The position numbers and the translations under genes are program-made. A stretch of DNA of 64,000 nucleotides from Pontibacter deserti (lineage in GTDB: Bacteria > Bacteroidota > Bacteroidia > Cytophagales > Hymenobacteraceae), in assembly GCF_023630255.1 (NCBI RefSeq), contig NZ_JALPRS010000001.1, positions 558,001 through 622,000 of the forward strand, written 5' to 3'. Shown in pieces: positions 33,463 through 41,590 of the stretch. Position 1 is the first letter of the stretch. The number at the start of each line of letters is the position of its first letter. The notes below the pieces were generated by a model that was given only the letters and a program-made list of their open reading frames with translations, did not search any database and had not been told where the DNA came from.

Positions 33463-34101
33463 ATGAAAATCAAATTTTTACTAGCATTGCTTTTTGTTGT
33501 AGGCCTAGGGTTTACATCAATGGCACAATCAATCTCCGTTGGTCCTCGCGTGGGTGCTACATTTGCTAAAATTAGCATTGCAGGCGATGATTCAGATGAA
33601 TTCAATGAAGAAATTAAGTCAAACGCAGGCGTACAGATTGGTGCTGTTGCCAATGTTATGATTAATGACATGTTCTCAATTCAGCCAGAGCTTCTTTTAG
33701 TTCAGAAAGGTTTTAAAGTAGGAGAAGATGGTGACTTTATGAAAGTTAAGACTAACTATCTGGAGCTTCCAGTTCTTGCTAAAGTAAACTTTGGAACAGA
33801 GGAACTTCATGGTTTTGTTACAGCAGGTCCTACTGCAGGTTACCTGATGAATGGCAAAATGAAAATGGAATTTGATGGCGAAGAGGAAGAAGAAGATCTT
33901 GAGTTTGAAGATGAAGACAACAGATTAGAACTTGGAGCTAGCTTTGGTGTAGGTTTAGGCTACAAGGTAGGTGCTGGTACACTTAACCTGGATGTTCGTT
34001 ACGGCTTAGGTATTTCTAGCCTTTACGAAACTGAAGGTGATGAAGAAAAAACTAGAAACCGTGTATTTGGTGTATCTGTAGCATACCTGTTTGGTTTGTA
34101 A
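33463..34101 (+). CDS. outer-membrane beta-barrel protein, tandem copy 1
   Basis: A 212-residue PorT-type barrel protein. The signal peptide MKIKFLLALLFVVGLGFTSM precedes AQSISVGPRVGATFAKISIAG. Strand motifs FSIQPELLLVQKGFKV, YLELPVLAKVNFG and LHGFVTAGPTAGYLMNG are those of OMP_b-brl_2. An acidic loop near residues 140-153 (FDGEEEEEDLEFEDED) may bind cations or face the outside. The chain ends in FGVSVAYLFGL. The next gene is a clear paralogue. A GAAA-loop terminator follows. Function unknown. Confidence 0.85.
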   Translation: MKIKFLLALLFVVGLGFTSMAQSISVGPRVGATFAKISIAGDDSDEFNEEIKSNAGVQIGAVANVMINDMFSIQPELLLVQKGFKVGEDGDFMKVKTNYLELPVLAKVNFGTEELHGFVTAGPTAGYLMNGKMKMEFDGEEEEEDLEFEDEDNRLELGASFGVGLGYKVGAGTLNLDVRYGLGISSLYETEGDEEKTRNRVFGVSVAYLFGL

Positions 34102-34119
34102 TCAGTACTAAAGTTTAAT

Positions 34120-34152
34120 AAAAAAGGCCCTGCGAAAGCAGGGCCTTTTTTA
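34120..34152 (+). terminator. hairpin terminator with GAAA tetraloop
   Basis: A perfect 14-bp stem (34120-34133 with 34138-34151) closed by a GAAA loop, ending in T6-7. A decayed version of the same hairpin (GGCACTGTGAGAGCAGGCCC, 35002-35028) follows the paralogous gene. Confidence 0.88.
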
Positions 34153-34324
34153 TTGGTATGAATTGTAACATCAGGTTCAGAATAGAATTAGATAAAAAAT
34201 AAAAGGCATTGGGTATACTTAATATTGTGACCTTCAACGTTGATGTATTCGTATGCAAAGCTGCGGTTTTACATATAAAGCTGTTTAAAATATTTTGGAA
34301 ACACAGTATTATTTATAACTCTTT

Positions 34325-34981
34325 ATGAAGATCAAAATTTTCCTCGTTTTGCTGTTTATAGTAAGTATAGGATTTACATCAACGGCACAAACTGTATCAA
34401 TTGGCCCTCGGGTGGGCTTAAACTTTGCCACACAAGTAGTAACCGGCGATGACAGCCAGTATGCCGATGACTGGAATGATGAAGTAAAGGCAGCAACCGG
34501 TGCGCAGGTAGGGCTAGCAACTAACTTTATGCTCGGCGAGGTGTTCTCCATCCAACCTGAGTTTCTGTACACACAAAAAGGCTACAGATTTGAAGACGCA
34601 GATGAGACTGTAACAGGTAAATATGATTACATAGATGTACCTGTTCTAGCAAAACTATCTTTTGGTTCTCCTCAGCTGAAGGGTTTTGTTACTGCCGGTC
34701 CTACTTTCAGTTACTGGATGGGTGGTAAAGACACTTTTGAATCAGATGGGATGGATTTCAGCGAAGATATTGATTTTGATAATGAAGATGATGGCATAGA
34801 AAACCAGTTTGAAGCAGGGGCAAGTATTGGCCTTGGGCTGGCTTACCTGATAGGTACTGGTACTTTTAATGTTGATGTACGCTATGGCGCCGGCTTATCC
34901 AGCGTTTACGACACAGATGATGACGCAAAGCTAAAGAATAACGGTGTCAGCGTATCAGTAGCTTACCTGTTCGGTTTATAG
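34325..34981 (+). CDS. outer-membrane beta-barrel protein, tandem copy 2
   Basis: A 218-residue paralogue of the preceding gene: signal peptide MKIKIFLVLLFIVSIGFTST, then AQTVSIGPRVGLNFATQVVTG, FSIQPEFLYTQKGYRF, YIDVPVLAKLSFG, LKGFVTAGPTFSYWMGG and the end GVSVSVAYLFGL. The acidic loop is present but different (SEDIDFDNEDDGIENQ). It is longer by a few residues in the first loop. The duplication seems to include the terminator, which is degraded here. Likely a surface barrel of unknown specificity. Confidence 0.85.
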   Translation: MKIKIFLVLLFIVSIGFTSTAQTVSIGPRVGLNFATQVVTGDDSQYADDWNDEVKAATGAQVGLATNFMLGEVFSIQPEFLYTQKGYRFEDADETVTGKYDYIDVPVLAKLSFGSPQLKGFVTAGPTFSYWMGGKDTFESDGMDFSEDIDFDNEDDGIENQFEAGASIGLGLAYLIGTGTFNVDVRYGAGLSSVYDTDDDAKLKNNGVSVSVAYLFGL

Positions 34982-35107
34982 GCAAAACAATTTATACTTA
35001 AAAGGCACTGTGAGAGCAGGCCCTTTTTTGTTTTTATATACTTCTGAGCCTTACACTAAACTTTAACTGGTGCGTTTTTTGTTTGGTTAAGTATAAAATT
35101 ACTTCAG

Positions 35108-35710
35108 ATGAATCTAATTATCAGAAATTTAACTTTTTGTTTTAGCTTAATTCTCTTAGTGGCAGGCAGCTTCTCCTGTAAGCAGGCCAGCGACCTGAAA
35201 GCCTTTACTGAAGCAAATTATAAGCTTCAAGGTATAGAAGATCTAAGGCTAAACGGAATAGATGTAACCAATAAACGCACCCCTTTCGATTTCAGGACAT
35301 CGGAAGGAGATAGCCTGTTAACTGCTTTTACAACCAATAATTTAAGCGCCACCACTACTTTATACCTCGATGTACAGATGCAGGAACCTGAGGAAACACG
35401 AACAATGCAGGTAACCGAACTGGAGTGGCAGTTATTAGTAGATGGAAAAGAAACCCTTATCGGAAATGTACTGGAGCCGATAAACCTGCAGAACGGAGAT
35501 AATAAATTGCCGTTAACTACAACAGTTAGACTGGCCGAGGTAGAGGGGCTGCAGAATTATGAAGGATTCTCAACGCTAACAACACTTATTGCAAAAGGTA
35601 AAGATGTGCAGGATCGCCTAATCTTCCGTATCAAGCCAACTATAAATACACCTGTAGGAGATGTTACCGTTCCGGAATATATTACTGTTGGTCAGCCTGC
35701 AGTTAATTAA
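35108..35710 (+). CDS. LEA14-like lipoprotein, copy 1
   Basis: A 200-residue lipoprotein (lipobox Cys24, SFSC). The mature domain reads DLKAFTEANYKLQGIEDLRLNGIDV, NNLSATTTLYLDVQMQEP, LEWQLLVDGKETLIGNVLEP, and IKPTINTPVGDVTVPEYITV. The sequence of a long strand, a lysine/aspartate hairpin and G-x-x-x-x-P-I resembles LEA14-type (type 2) folds; this is my inference. A clear paralogue lies at 36946. A poor sigma-54-like match (TGG near 35068, TTGT at 35079) precedes it; I do not rely on it. Confidence 0.75.
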   Translation: MNLIIRNLTFCFSLILLVAGSFSCKQASDLKAFTEANYKLQGIEDLRLNGIDVTNKRTPFDFRTSEGDSLLTAFTTNNLSATTTLYLDVQMQEPEETRTMQVTELEWQLLVDGKETLIGNVLEPINLQNGDNKLPLTTTVRLAEVEGLQNYEGFSTLTTLIAKGKDVQDRLIFRIKPTINTPVGDVTVPEYITVGQPAVN

Positions 35711-35850
35711 TTAGTTTATACTTCAGTATACCACTTTAGTTAAAGTATAAACAGCCTTAGTAGTGTAAAAATATCTCCCTCAATTAAGCGTTATACTGGA
35801 TATAAATTTCGCTTAAAAAAATCCTTTGTATATGGGTGCCTTACATATGT

Positions 35851-35867
35851 TTGGCAGCAAAGTTGCT
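35851..35867 (+). promoter_or_regulatory. sigma-54 (-24/-12) promoter of the HExxH protease gene
   Basis: TTGGCAG-CAAAG-TTGCT: GG at 35853-35854 and GC at 35865-35866, the exact 12-bp spacing of RpoN promoters (consensus TGGCAC-N5-TTGC; one mismatch, C to G). Expected transcript start near 35877, giving a leader of about 35 nt. Confidence 0.6.
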
Positions 35868-35911
35868 TATGTAGAGTTACTTAACAGGAACATTACCTGG
35901 TGTAGATTAAT

Positions 35912-36808
35912 ATGAAAGCGATGTTCAGAGAGATAAAGAAAACAACCCTTGCACTGGCGCTGCTTCTTGCTCCGGCGCTTGGTGTGCAGGCAGCAACTAC
36001 TCAAGCTGCTGAGGCCGTGGTAAGTGCACCAGCCGGTGCGCGTGATATTGTAAAAGAAATTATTGATGTAGTAGGTTTAAAACCCCGCTTTGAGCTCCGG
36101 GCTGCTGATATTGAGAACGCAGCAGCTGTTGTGTATAATGGCAAAAGGTATATACTTTATAATGAGGATTTCCTGGCTGCCATAAATAACGCTGTACACA
36201 CTGACTGGGGTGGTGTAAGTATACTGGCTCATGAAATTGGTCATCACCTGAACGGACACACGTTAACAAGAGCTGGCAGTAACCCTGCTGATGAACTTGA
36301 AGCCGATGAGTTCTCTGGTTTTGTGCTGCGTAAAATGGGCGCAAGTCTTGCAGAAGCACAGGCTGCTATTAATCTCCTTTCTGAAGATCATACTTCGGCT
36401 ACACATCCGGGGCGAAGCTACAGGTTAGCATCTATCAGTAAAGGATGGCGAAATGCTGATGCGCAGTTGATGGCAAGTGCTCAAGGGCCACAACCCGATC
36501 GGAATGAAGTAGTGGCAAGGCCCCCTTCAATAAAGCAAACGCAAACCAGAAACGTATCATTAGACAGCCGTTATGTACTAAGCCGTGTGCATTTTTCCGG
36601 AGCGCCGGGCGAGCAGTTTTACCTGACCACCCGCATGCAGTTGGTACATGTTACCAACGATGGTTTAAAAATTATAGGCAAACTGGTTAAGACCAATAAC
36701 CGCAATTATCCTTATTATTTAGAAAGCGAACATTTACAGCCTCTTTTTGTAACTGTTAAAGGATCGGTGGTAAACCAACAGGGCCAGCGGGTAGGCTATC
36801 TGACTTAA
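35912..36808 (+). CDS. exported M48-like zinc metalloprotease
   Basis: A 298-residue exported protein. The signal peptide covers residues 1-27 (TTLALALLLAPALGVQA). The gluzincin motif HEIGHH (H107, E108, H111) lies in SILAHEIGHHLNGHTLT, and the third ligand region ELEADEFSG (E128) follows at M48-like distance. The C-terminal 90 residues form a beta-rich domain (QFYLTTRMQLVHVTNDGLKIIGKLV) with no name that I recognise. It has no transmembrane helices, so it is probably periplasmic or outer-surface. It is flanked by two paralogous lipoproteins and has a good sigma-54 promoter match upstream. Confidence 0.85.
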   Translation: MKAMFREIKKTTLALALLLAPALGVQAATTQAAEAVVSAPAGARDIVKEIIDVVGLKPRFELRAADIENAAAVVYNGKRYILYNEDFLAAINNAVHTDWGGVSILAHEIGHHLNGHTLTRAGSNPADELEADEFSGFVLRKMGASLAEAQAAINLLSEDHTSATHPGRSYRLASISKGWRNADAQLMASAQGPQPDRNEVVARPPSIKQTQTRNVSLDSRYVLSRVHFSGAPGEQFYLTTRMQLVHVTNDGLKIIGKLVKTNNRNYPYYLESEHLQPLFVTVKGSVVNQQGQRVGYLT

Positions 36809-36813
36809 GTATA

Positions 36814-36846
36814 AAGCGGCTACTATCAGGTAGCCGCTTCTGTTTT
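36814..36846 (+). terminator. hairpin terminator of the protease gene
   Basis: A 10-bp stem (36814-36823 with 36830-36839), loop TATCAG, followed by a T-rich stretch. Confidence 0.75.
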
Positions 36847-36945
36847 ATATTACCCTTAACTTATTCGTATACCTTAGGATGACTGTCGTTACTACTTTGC
36901 GAAGTATAACACAGATCTTTTAAGCTTTATATTTATCTTTAGCTC

Positions 36946-37539
36946 ATGATTCAGACTAAAAAAACCAGACTTTTATACTATACTTTTTTGTTGCTTTTGC
37001 CTTTGTTTATACTGGGCTGCAGTACTAAAAGCGATATTGATGCATTTAAAGAAGCAGATTATGATCTGGCTGGAGTAAATGCTGTTAACTTAAATGGTGT
37101 AAGCCTGCTAAATAAAACGGATGTAAGCGACTTCTCTTTTTCTGAAGCAGCGCAGCTCTTCAGTGCTATTTCGAAAAATGATCTCTCGGCTACTTCTACC
37201 TTAGGTCTGCGTGTTACACTACCAGAAGGCAGCAAAGACAGAACCATGACCGTTGAACAATTGAAATGGCAACTGATGGTAGATGGAAAGCAAGCGGTTA
37301 GTGGCCTAGTGAATCAGCCTGTTGAACTGAAAGACGGATTAAATACGATTACTGTAGCTTCAGCTGTAAAACTGGCTGAAGATCAGGGGCGCGTAGATAT
37401 AAACCAACTCATGCAACTTGCAAGTCTTCTGAATCAGAATGGTAGTGATAAGCCTGCTGTTTCATTACAGATAAAACCAACTATTCAGACCTCTGTAGGT
37501 CCTTTTGAGCTACCAGCTTACATAACTTTAACTAAGTAA
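36946..37539 (+). CDS. LEA14-like lipoprotein, copy 2
   Basis: A 197-residue lipoprotein (lipobox Cys25, FILGC) and paralogue of the one at 35108. Shared blocks: DIDAFKEADYDLAGVNAVNLNGVSL, KNDLSATSTLGLRV, LKWQLMVDGKQAVSGLVNQPVEL, and IKPTIQTSVGPFELPAYITL at the end. Both lie around the HExxH protease gene, which suggests a common process at the outer membrane, possibly protease and substrates or partners. No separate promoter could be identified. Confidence 0.75.
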   Translation: MIQTKKTRLLYYTFLLLLPLFILGCSTKSDIDAFKEADYDLAGVNAVNLNGVSLLNKTDVSDFSFSEAAQLFSAISKNDLSATSTLGLRVTLPEGSKDRTMTVEQLKWQLMVDGKQAVSGLVNQPVELKDGLNTITVASAVKLAEDQGRVDINQLMQLASLLNQNGSDKPAVSLQIKPTIQTSVGPFELPAYITLTK

Positions 37540-37598
37540 TGTAATATTTTTAGATAATATTATAAGTTTTGATAACTTTTTAAAAAATCCGTCGTAGG

Positions 37599-37614
37599 TT
37601 GGCACATTCCTTGC
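37599..37614 (+). promoter_or_regulatory. sigma-54 (-24/-12) promoter of the 66-residue protein gene
   Basis: TTGGCAC-ATTCC-TTGC, a perfect match to the RpoN consensus: GG at 37601-37602 and GC at 37613-37614. Transcription should start near 37626, about 33 nt before the ATG at 37659. Confidence 0.75.
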
Positions 37615-37658
37615 TTTTTTACTGTTGAGCCTGTATAATCAACTAAAAGCCAAAGGAA

Positions 37659-37859
37659 ATGAACACTAACGTAAACGTTATCCGCGAAGAACAAACAGCA
37701 ATTGGCACTGTAAAAAATACAATGTTTAATGGCTGGGTTAAAATGGGAAATATTCTCGCTCAGACTGACTATGTGGTAACTCAAATCTCTAGCGACCCTT
37801 TTAAGAACTATAATAAACAGCAGGCTATCCGCGATCAGAAAAGCTGGGTACGCTGGTAG
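37659..37859 (+). CDS. 66-residue protein under a sigma-54 promoter
   Basis: A small soluble protein of unknown function: MNTNVNVIREEQTAIGTVKN, then NGWVKMGNILAQTDYVVTQIS and a basic, aromatic tail ending SWVRW. No signal peptide, no membrane helix and no Cys. A perfect -24/-12 promoter 45 bp upstream of the start supports its reality and makes it a likely member of an RpoN regulon. It might be a stress or motility accessory, but nothing shows which. Confidence 0.6.
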   Translation: MNTNVNVIREEQTAIGTVKNTMFNGWVKMGNILAQTDYVVTQISSDPFKNYNKQQAIRDQKSWVRW

Positions 37860-37915
37860 TTGGTCCTGGTAGGGGAGCTGTTGTTTATTTAAGCAGCTTA
37901 TACTTACTTTGACCT

Positions 37916-38830
37916 ATGATATATAAACTTATACTTGGGGCTTTTTTAGCCTTGCCGTTGGCCGGACATGCACAGCAATCTATGCTGCAGTCCGGCCAAT
38001 TGCTTAAAGACCTTCGCATACTAGCAGCAGATTCGCTGCAAGGCCGTTCAAGCGGCAGCCGGGGCAACCAAATGGCCCAAGAATACATCATCAAGCGCTT
38101 CTCAGAAATTGGTCTCAAAGCCTTTAACAATAACTACAGGCAACCTTTTAAAATAGCCCGCAAAAATGCTGCTGACCTGGATGGTGTTAACCTAGTAGGT
38201 TATATTCCCGGCAGGTCTGAGAAGGCTATAGTAATTACAGCGCATTACGACCATGTTGGTGTAAGAAAAGGGGAAGTATACAACGGGGCCGATGATAATG
38301 CATCGGGTGTCGGTGCTTTACTGGCAGCAGCTACTTTTTTTAAGAAACATGCTCCTGAACATACCCTGATTTTTTTAGCTCCAGATGCTGAAGAGATGGG
38401 ACTTCAAGGCGCCGGGGCTTTCCTGGATAATCCGCCTGTACCTCTGCAGAATATCCTGCTGAATATAAACATGGACATGCTCAGCATTAACAGCAAAGGT
38501 GAATTATATGCCAGCGGATCCTTCCATAATCCTGAGCTTAAAGCTTTTGTAACTCAGGTAAAACCACGCAAACATGCCAGGCTTGTGTTAGGCCACGATG
38601 ATCCTCAGCTCGGCCATAACGACTGGACAAATCAATCGGACCATTACCAGTTCCATAAGCGCGATATCCCATATCTATACTTCGGTGTAGAAGACCATCC
38701 TCACTACCATAAACCTACAGACGATTTTAAAGAGGTTAATCAGTTATTTTATCCCGATGCAGCAAGTCTTGTAATTGACTTTATTTTGTTGATGGATAAG
38801 AACATGGATAAGCTGCCTCCAAGGAAATAA
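37916..38830 (+). CDS. M28 family zinc peptidase (exported)
   Basis: A 304-residue exported aminopeptidase-type enzyme. The signal peptide covers residues 1-19 (LALPLAGHAQ). The binuclear zinc site is visible: AIVITAHYDHVGV (His ligand), YNGADDNASGVGALL (bridging Asp), FLAPDAEEMGLQGAGAFL (Glu pair), NINMDMLS (Asp) and DHYQFHKRDIPYLYFG near the C-terminus (His). A PA-like segment is not inserted. It removes N-terminal residues from peptides in the periplasm or outside. Monocistronic. Confidence 0.92.
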   Translation: MIYKLILGAFLALPLAGHAQQSMLQSGQLLKDLRILAADSLQGRSSGSRGNQMAQEYIIKRFSEIGLKAFNNNYRQPFKIARKNAADLDGVNLVGYIPGRSEKAIVITAHYDHVGVRKGEVYNGADDNASGVGALLAAATFFKKHAPEHTLIFLAPDAEEMGLQGAGAFLDNPPVPLQNILLNINMDMLSINSKGELYASGSFHNPELKAFVTQVKPRKHARLVLGHDDPQLGHNDWTNQSDHYQFHKRDIPYLYFGVEDHPHYHKPTDDFKEVNQLFYPDAASLVIDFILLMDKNMDKLPPRK

Positions 38831-39080
38831 TCTTTTTGGAAGGCTAACAGCAATAGAAAAGCCAATACCTTGGGTGCGTAAATGAAGATATATTTTACTA
38901 TTTTTATATAATGATGTAATTATCCTTCTTTGCCTATCTTTTTGTATAATGCAGCGTAGATGGGAACGAGGCTCAGATACGTTTAGCTGATGAACTATCG
39001 TTCTTCTTATACCTGGTATTATTCCGGGTAACTATCATTTACTTTTCATTTGATTCGACTCTATAATCCCTGTGTTTAAT

Positions 39081-39851
39081 ATGAACAGGAAAAGTACGAT
39101 ATATGCTTTTATACTTTGCTGCTTGCTAGCGTTCTCGGATGCTGCAGGGCAATCTAAGCTGCTAAAACGCATGCAGGAAAGTAAAATACCTGAACGAGGG
39201 TTGGTTGTAATGGCTGGCGCCGGTGTGTCTGCTGTTCGGAGCGACATTTGTGGTACACCGGGATGTAACGAGTTCAGGCCTGTTGTTGGGATAGGGGCAC
39301 TCTATAAATTTGATCCTATCTGGTCTGCAAGTCTGAACCTGGACTATGTAAAGCTTGGGTCCACCGAAAAAGATCCTACACGTCCGCTAAATGTATCCTT
39401 CAGAACAGATGTAGTAGAAGTAACCGGATCCGTACTTTATAATCTTCTGGACGCCTACAGCGGTTCTGGTGGGTATCGTTCTTCGCGTAAACGTTTTGTA
39501 GTGCCTTATATAAAAATGGGTGCCGGTGTTATATATTATACTGCCACATCTTACCCAGGTACCGGAGACCTCGAAGACTCCCAAACGACCTACGATCCGG
39601 AGCGAAAATACCCTGCTTTAGGTATAGTTGTTCCTTTTGGCGGGGGCCTTCGTTTCCGCTTCTCTGATCAGCTAAGTATAGCACCTGAATTGCTCTATCA
39701 CATCACATCCAGTGATTATTTAGATAATATTGGACCACGCCTAATTCCAGGGAATGACAAAGATCATTATGGCGTAGCTATTGTACGTGTAATGTATACA
39801 CCTACCAAAAAGGAAAATATCTTCTCCCGTAAAGCTCAGCAAGGCAAGTAA
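39081..39851 (+). CDS. outer-membrane beta-barrel-like exported protein
   Basis: A 256-residue exported protein: MNRKSTIYAFILCCLLAFSDAAGQ signal, then a mature chain with GLVVMAGAGVSAVRSDICGTPGC, FDPIWSASLNLDYVKLGS, VPYIKMGAGVIYY and FRFSDQLSIAPELLYHITSS, typical alternating strands of an outer-membrane barrel. Two Cys close together (DICGTPGC) could form a disulfide. I begin at the ATG at 39081, since the frame's earlier GTG only adds three residues. Role unknown. Confidence 0.8.
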   Translation: MNRKSTIYAFILCCLLAFSDAAGQSKLLKRMQESKIPERGLVVMAGAGVSAVRSDICGTPGCNEFRPVVGIGALYKFDPIWSASLNLDYVKLGSTEKDPTRPLNVSFRTDVVEVTGSVLYNLLDAYSGSGGYRSSRKRFVVPYIKMGAGVIYYTATSYPGTGDLEDSQTTYDPERKYPALGIVVPFGGGLRFRFSDQLSIAPELLYHITSSDYLDNIGPRLIPGNDKDHYGVAIVRVMYTPTKKENIFSRKAQQGK

Positions 39852-39935
39852 GTATAAATTTAACCAGACCCATTAAGTGCCGTAGTGTAAGTACATTTAA
39901 CCATCTTTAAAGGTAATACCTGTATTATACTTACT

Positions 39936-40958
39936 ATGAAAGCAACTAAAAAGAATAATATCTGGTGGATGGCTGCCGGCGCGGGCGTACTGCTAGCAGC
40001 AAGATCAATTTACCGCAGGCTGACTGCTTATAATTTTAGCGGAAAGGTAGTACTGATAACAGGCGGCTCCAGGGGCCTTGGCCTGGTAATGGCACGTCAG
40101 TTGGCTAAAGAAGGAGCAAGGCTTGTACTTTGTGCCCGCGACGAAACAGAACTGGAAAATGCCAGAATAGAACTAGCCGGAAAGGGTGCCGATGTGTTGG
40201 TGATGAAATGCGATGTAACGGTTGAAGAGCAGGTAAACAACATGATCGCTAATGTTCAGAATGAGTTCGGTCCTATTGATGTGTTGATAAATAATGCCGG
40301 TGTAATACATGCTGGCCCGGTTACTGAAATGACAGTGCAGGACTTTGATGAAGCCATTAAAATATATTACTGGGCACCTGTTTACACCACGTTGGCAGTG
40401 CTTCCTACCATGAAACTAAGGAAAGAAGGCCGCATTCTAAATATATCATCCATTGGAGGCAGAATAAGTGTACCGCATCTGGTGCCTTATAGTGCCAGTA
40501 AATTTGCTTTAGTTGGATTGTCAGAAGGATTGCGTGCCGAATTGGACAAGTATAATATTACAGTTACCACGGCCACGCCAGGTTTAATTCGGACAGGAAG
40601 CCCAAGACATGCTATCATTAAAGGGCAACATAAAAAAGAATATGCGCTCTTTAAAATCATGGATTCAAGCCCGCTGACATCGATGAGTGCAGAAGGAACA
40701 GCTGCCAGAATTTTAGATGCCCTGCGTTATGGCGATGCAGAAGTAACTACTACGTTCCCGGCTATACTTGGAGAGTTTATACATGGAATATCGCCGGCCC
40801 TGATGACCTCTATATTTTCGCTTGTAAATAAATTATTACCGGGAGAAGGTGGTATAGGCAAAAACCGAGCAATGGGCTACGAAAGCGAGAGCGAATTATC
40901 AATGTCGGAGCTAACGGAGCGAACAGAACAAGCGGCTATCAGAAATAACGAACTATAA
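39936..40958 (+). CDS. SDR family oxidoreductase with N-terminal membrane helix
   Basis: A 340-residue short-chain dehydrogenase. A hydrophobic N-terminal segment (IWWMAAGAGVLLAA) probably anchors or targets it. The classical SDR motifs follow: VVLITGGSRGLGLVMARQLA (cofactor-binding TGxxxGxG, with ARLVLCARDE suggesting NADP), NNAG, ISSIGGRIS and active-site YSASK. The last 70 residues include a hydrophobic helix and a Ser/Glu-rich tail. Reduces or oxidises an unknown alcohol/ketone. The NUDIX gene follows after 43 bp and may be co-transcribed. Confidence 0.9.
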   Translation: MKATKKNNIWWMAAGAGVLLAARSIYRRLTAYNFSGKVVLITGGSRGLGLVMARQLAKEGARLVLCARDETELENARIELAGKGADVLVMKCDVTVEEQVNNMIANVQNEFGPIDVLINNAGVIHAGPVTEMTVQDFDEAIKIYYWAPVYTTLAVLPTMKLRKEGRILNISSIGGRISVPHLVPYSASKFALVGLSEGLRAELDKYNITVTTATPGLIRTGSPRHAIIKGQHKKEYALFKIMDSSPLTSMSAEGTAARILDALRYGDAEVTTTFPAILGEFIHGISPALMTSIFSLVNKLLPGEGGIGKNRAMGYESESELSMSELTERTEQAAIRNNEL

Positions 40959-41001
40959 AGTATAAAACACCCTTAAAGCTGCTTTGCAGTAAACCCGATA
41001 C

Positions 41002-41520
41002 ATGGAAGTTAAAGGAAGAAAGAAAGTATACGACGGCTATTTTAAGATGTATGAACTGACTGTAGAACAGGATGGCAAGACCTTTTCGCGGGAGCAGTTT
41101 GACAGGGGAACTGCCGTAGCAGCCTTGGTACACGATACGGAAAAAGATAGCTACATACTTACCCGTCAGTTCAGGATTGGGTCAGAGTCGGAGTTAGTGG
41201 AAGTAGTGGCCGGAATGGTAGATGATGGCGAAGACCCGGAAGAAAGTATAAAACGTGAGATAGTAGAAGAGATTGGTTACCATGTAGATAAACTGGAACA
41301 CCTTTATACTTTCTACTCATCGCCGGGAGGCACTACCGAGAAGGTACTTTTATATTTTGCTGAAGTCAGTAAGCAGCACGCAGATGGCGGCGGAAAGGAA
41401 GATGAGCATGAAAAGATTGAAATCGTAGAGCTATCAGAAAGTGAATTTTATCAACTTAAAACTCCGGATGCCAAAACCATTATTGCCCAGCTTTGGCTGC
41501 AGTTAAGGCAGAAACGATAA
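41002..41520 (+). CDS. NUDIX hydrolase (ADP-ribose pyrophosphatase-like)
   Basis: A 172-residue cytoplasmic pyrophosphohydrolase. The NUDIX box GMVDDGEDPEESIKREIVEE-IG fits GX5EX7REUXEEXGU. The upstream DSYILTRQFRIGSESELVEVVAG and downstream YTFYSSPGGTTEKVLLYFAEV are those of the ADP-ribose/GDP-mannose pyrophosphatase subgroup (NudK/NudF-like). It probably cleaves a nucleoside diphosphate sugar into NMP and sugar phosphate. Follows the SDR gene; closed by a hairpin. Confidence 0.9.
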   Translation: MEVKGRKKVYDGYFKMYELTVEQDGKTFSREQFDRGTAVAALVHDTEKDSYILTRQFRIGSESELVEVVAGMVDDGEDPEESIKREIVEEIGYHVDKLEHLYTFYSSPGGTTEKVLLYFAEVSKQHADGGGKEDEHEKIEIVELSESEFYQLKTPDAKTIIAQLWLQLRQKR

Positions 41521-41548
41521 GTATAATAAGTATAAAAAGAAGCATCAT

Positions 41549-41590
41549 AAAAAGGAGAGGCCGATTCATCACCGGCCTCTCCTTTTTTAT
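41549..41590. terminator. bidirectional hairpin terminator
   Basis: A 15-bp stem (41549-41563 with 41573-41587), 9-nt loop, then T6. Its right arm reaches the stop codon of the convergent lipoprotein gene. Confidence 0.85.

Noticed and set aside
35067-35083. Sigma-54-like site before lipoprotein copy 1
   Set aside because: Spacing is right, but the CA of the -24 element and the C of the -12 GC are changed; too weak to claim.
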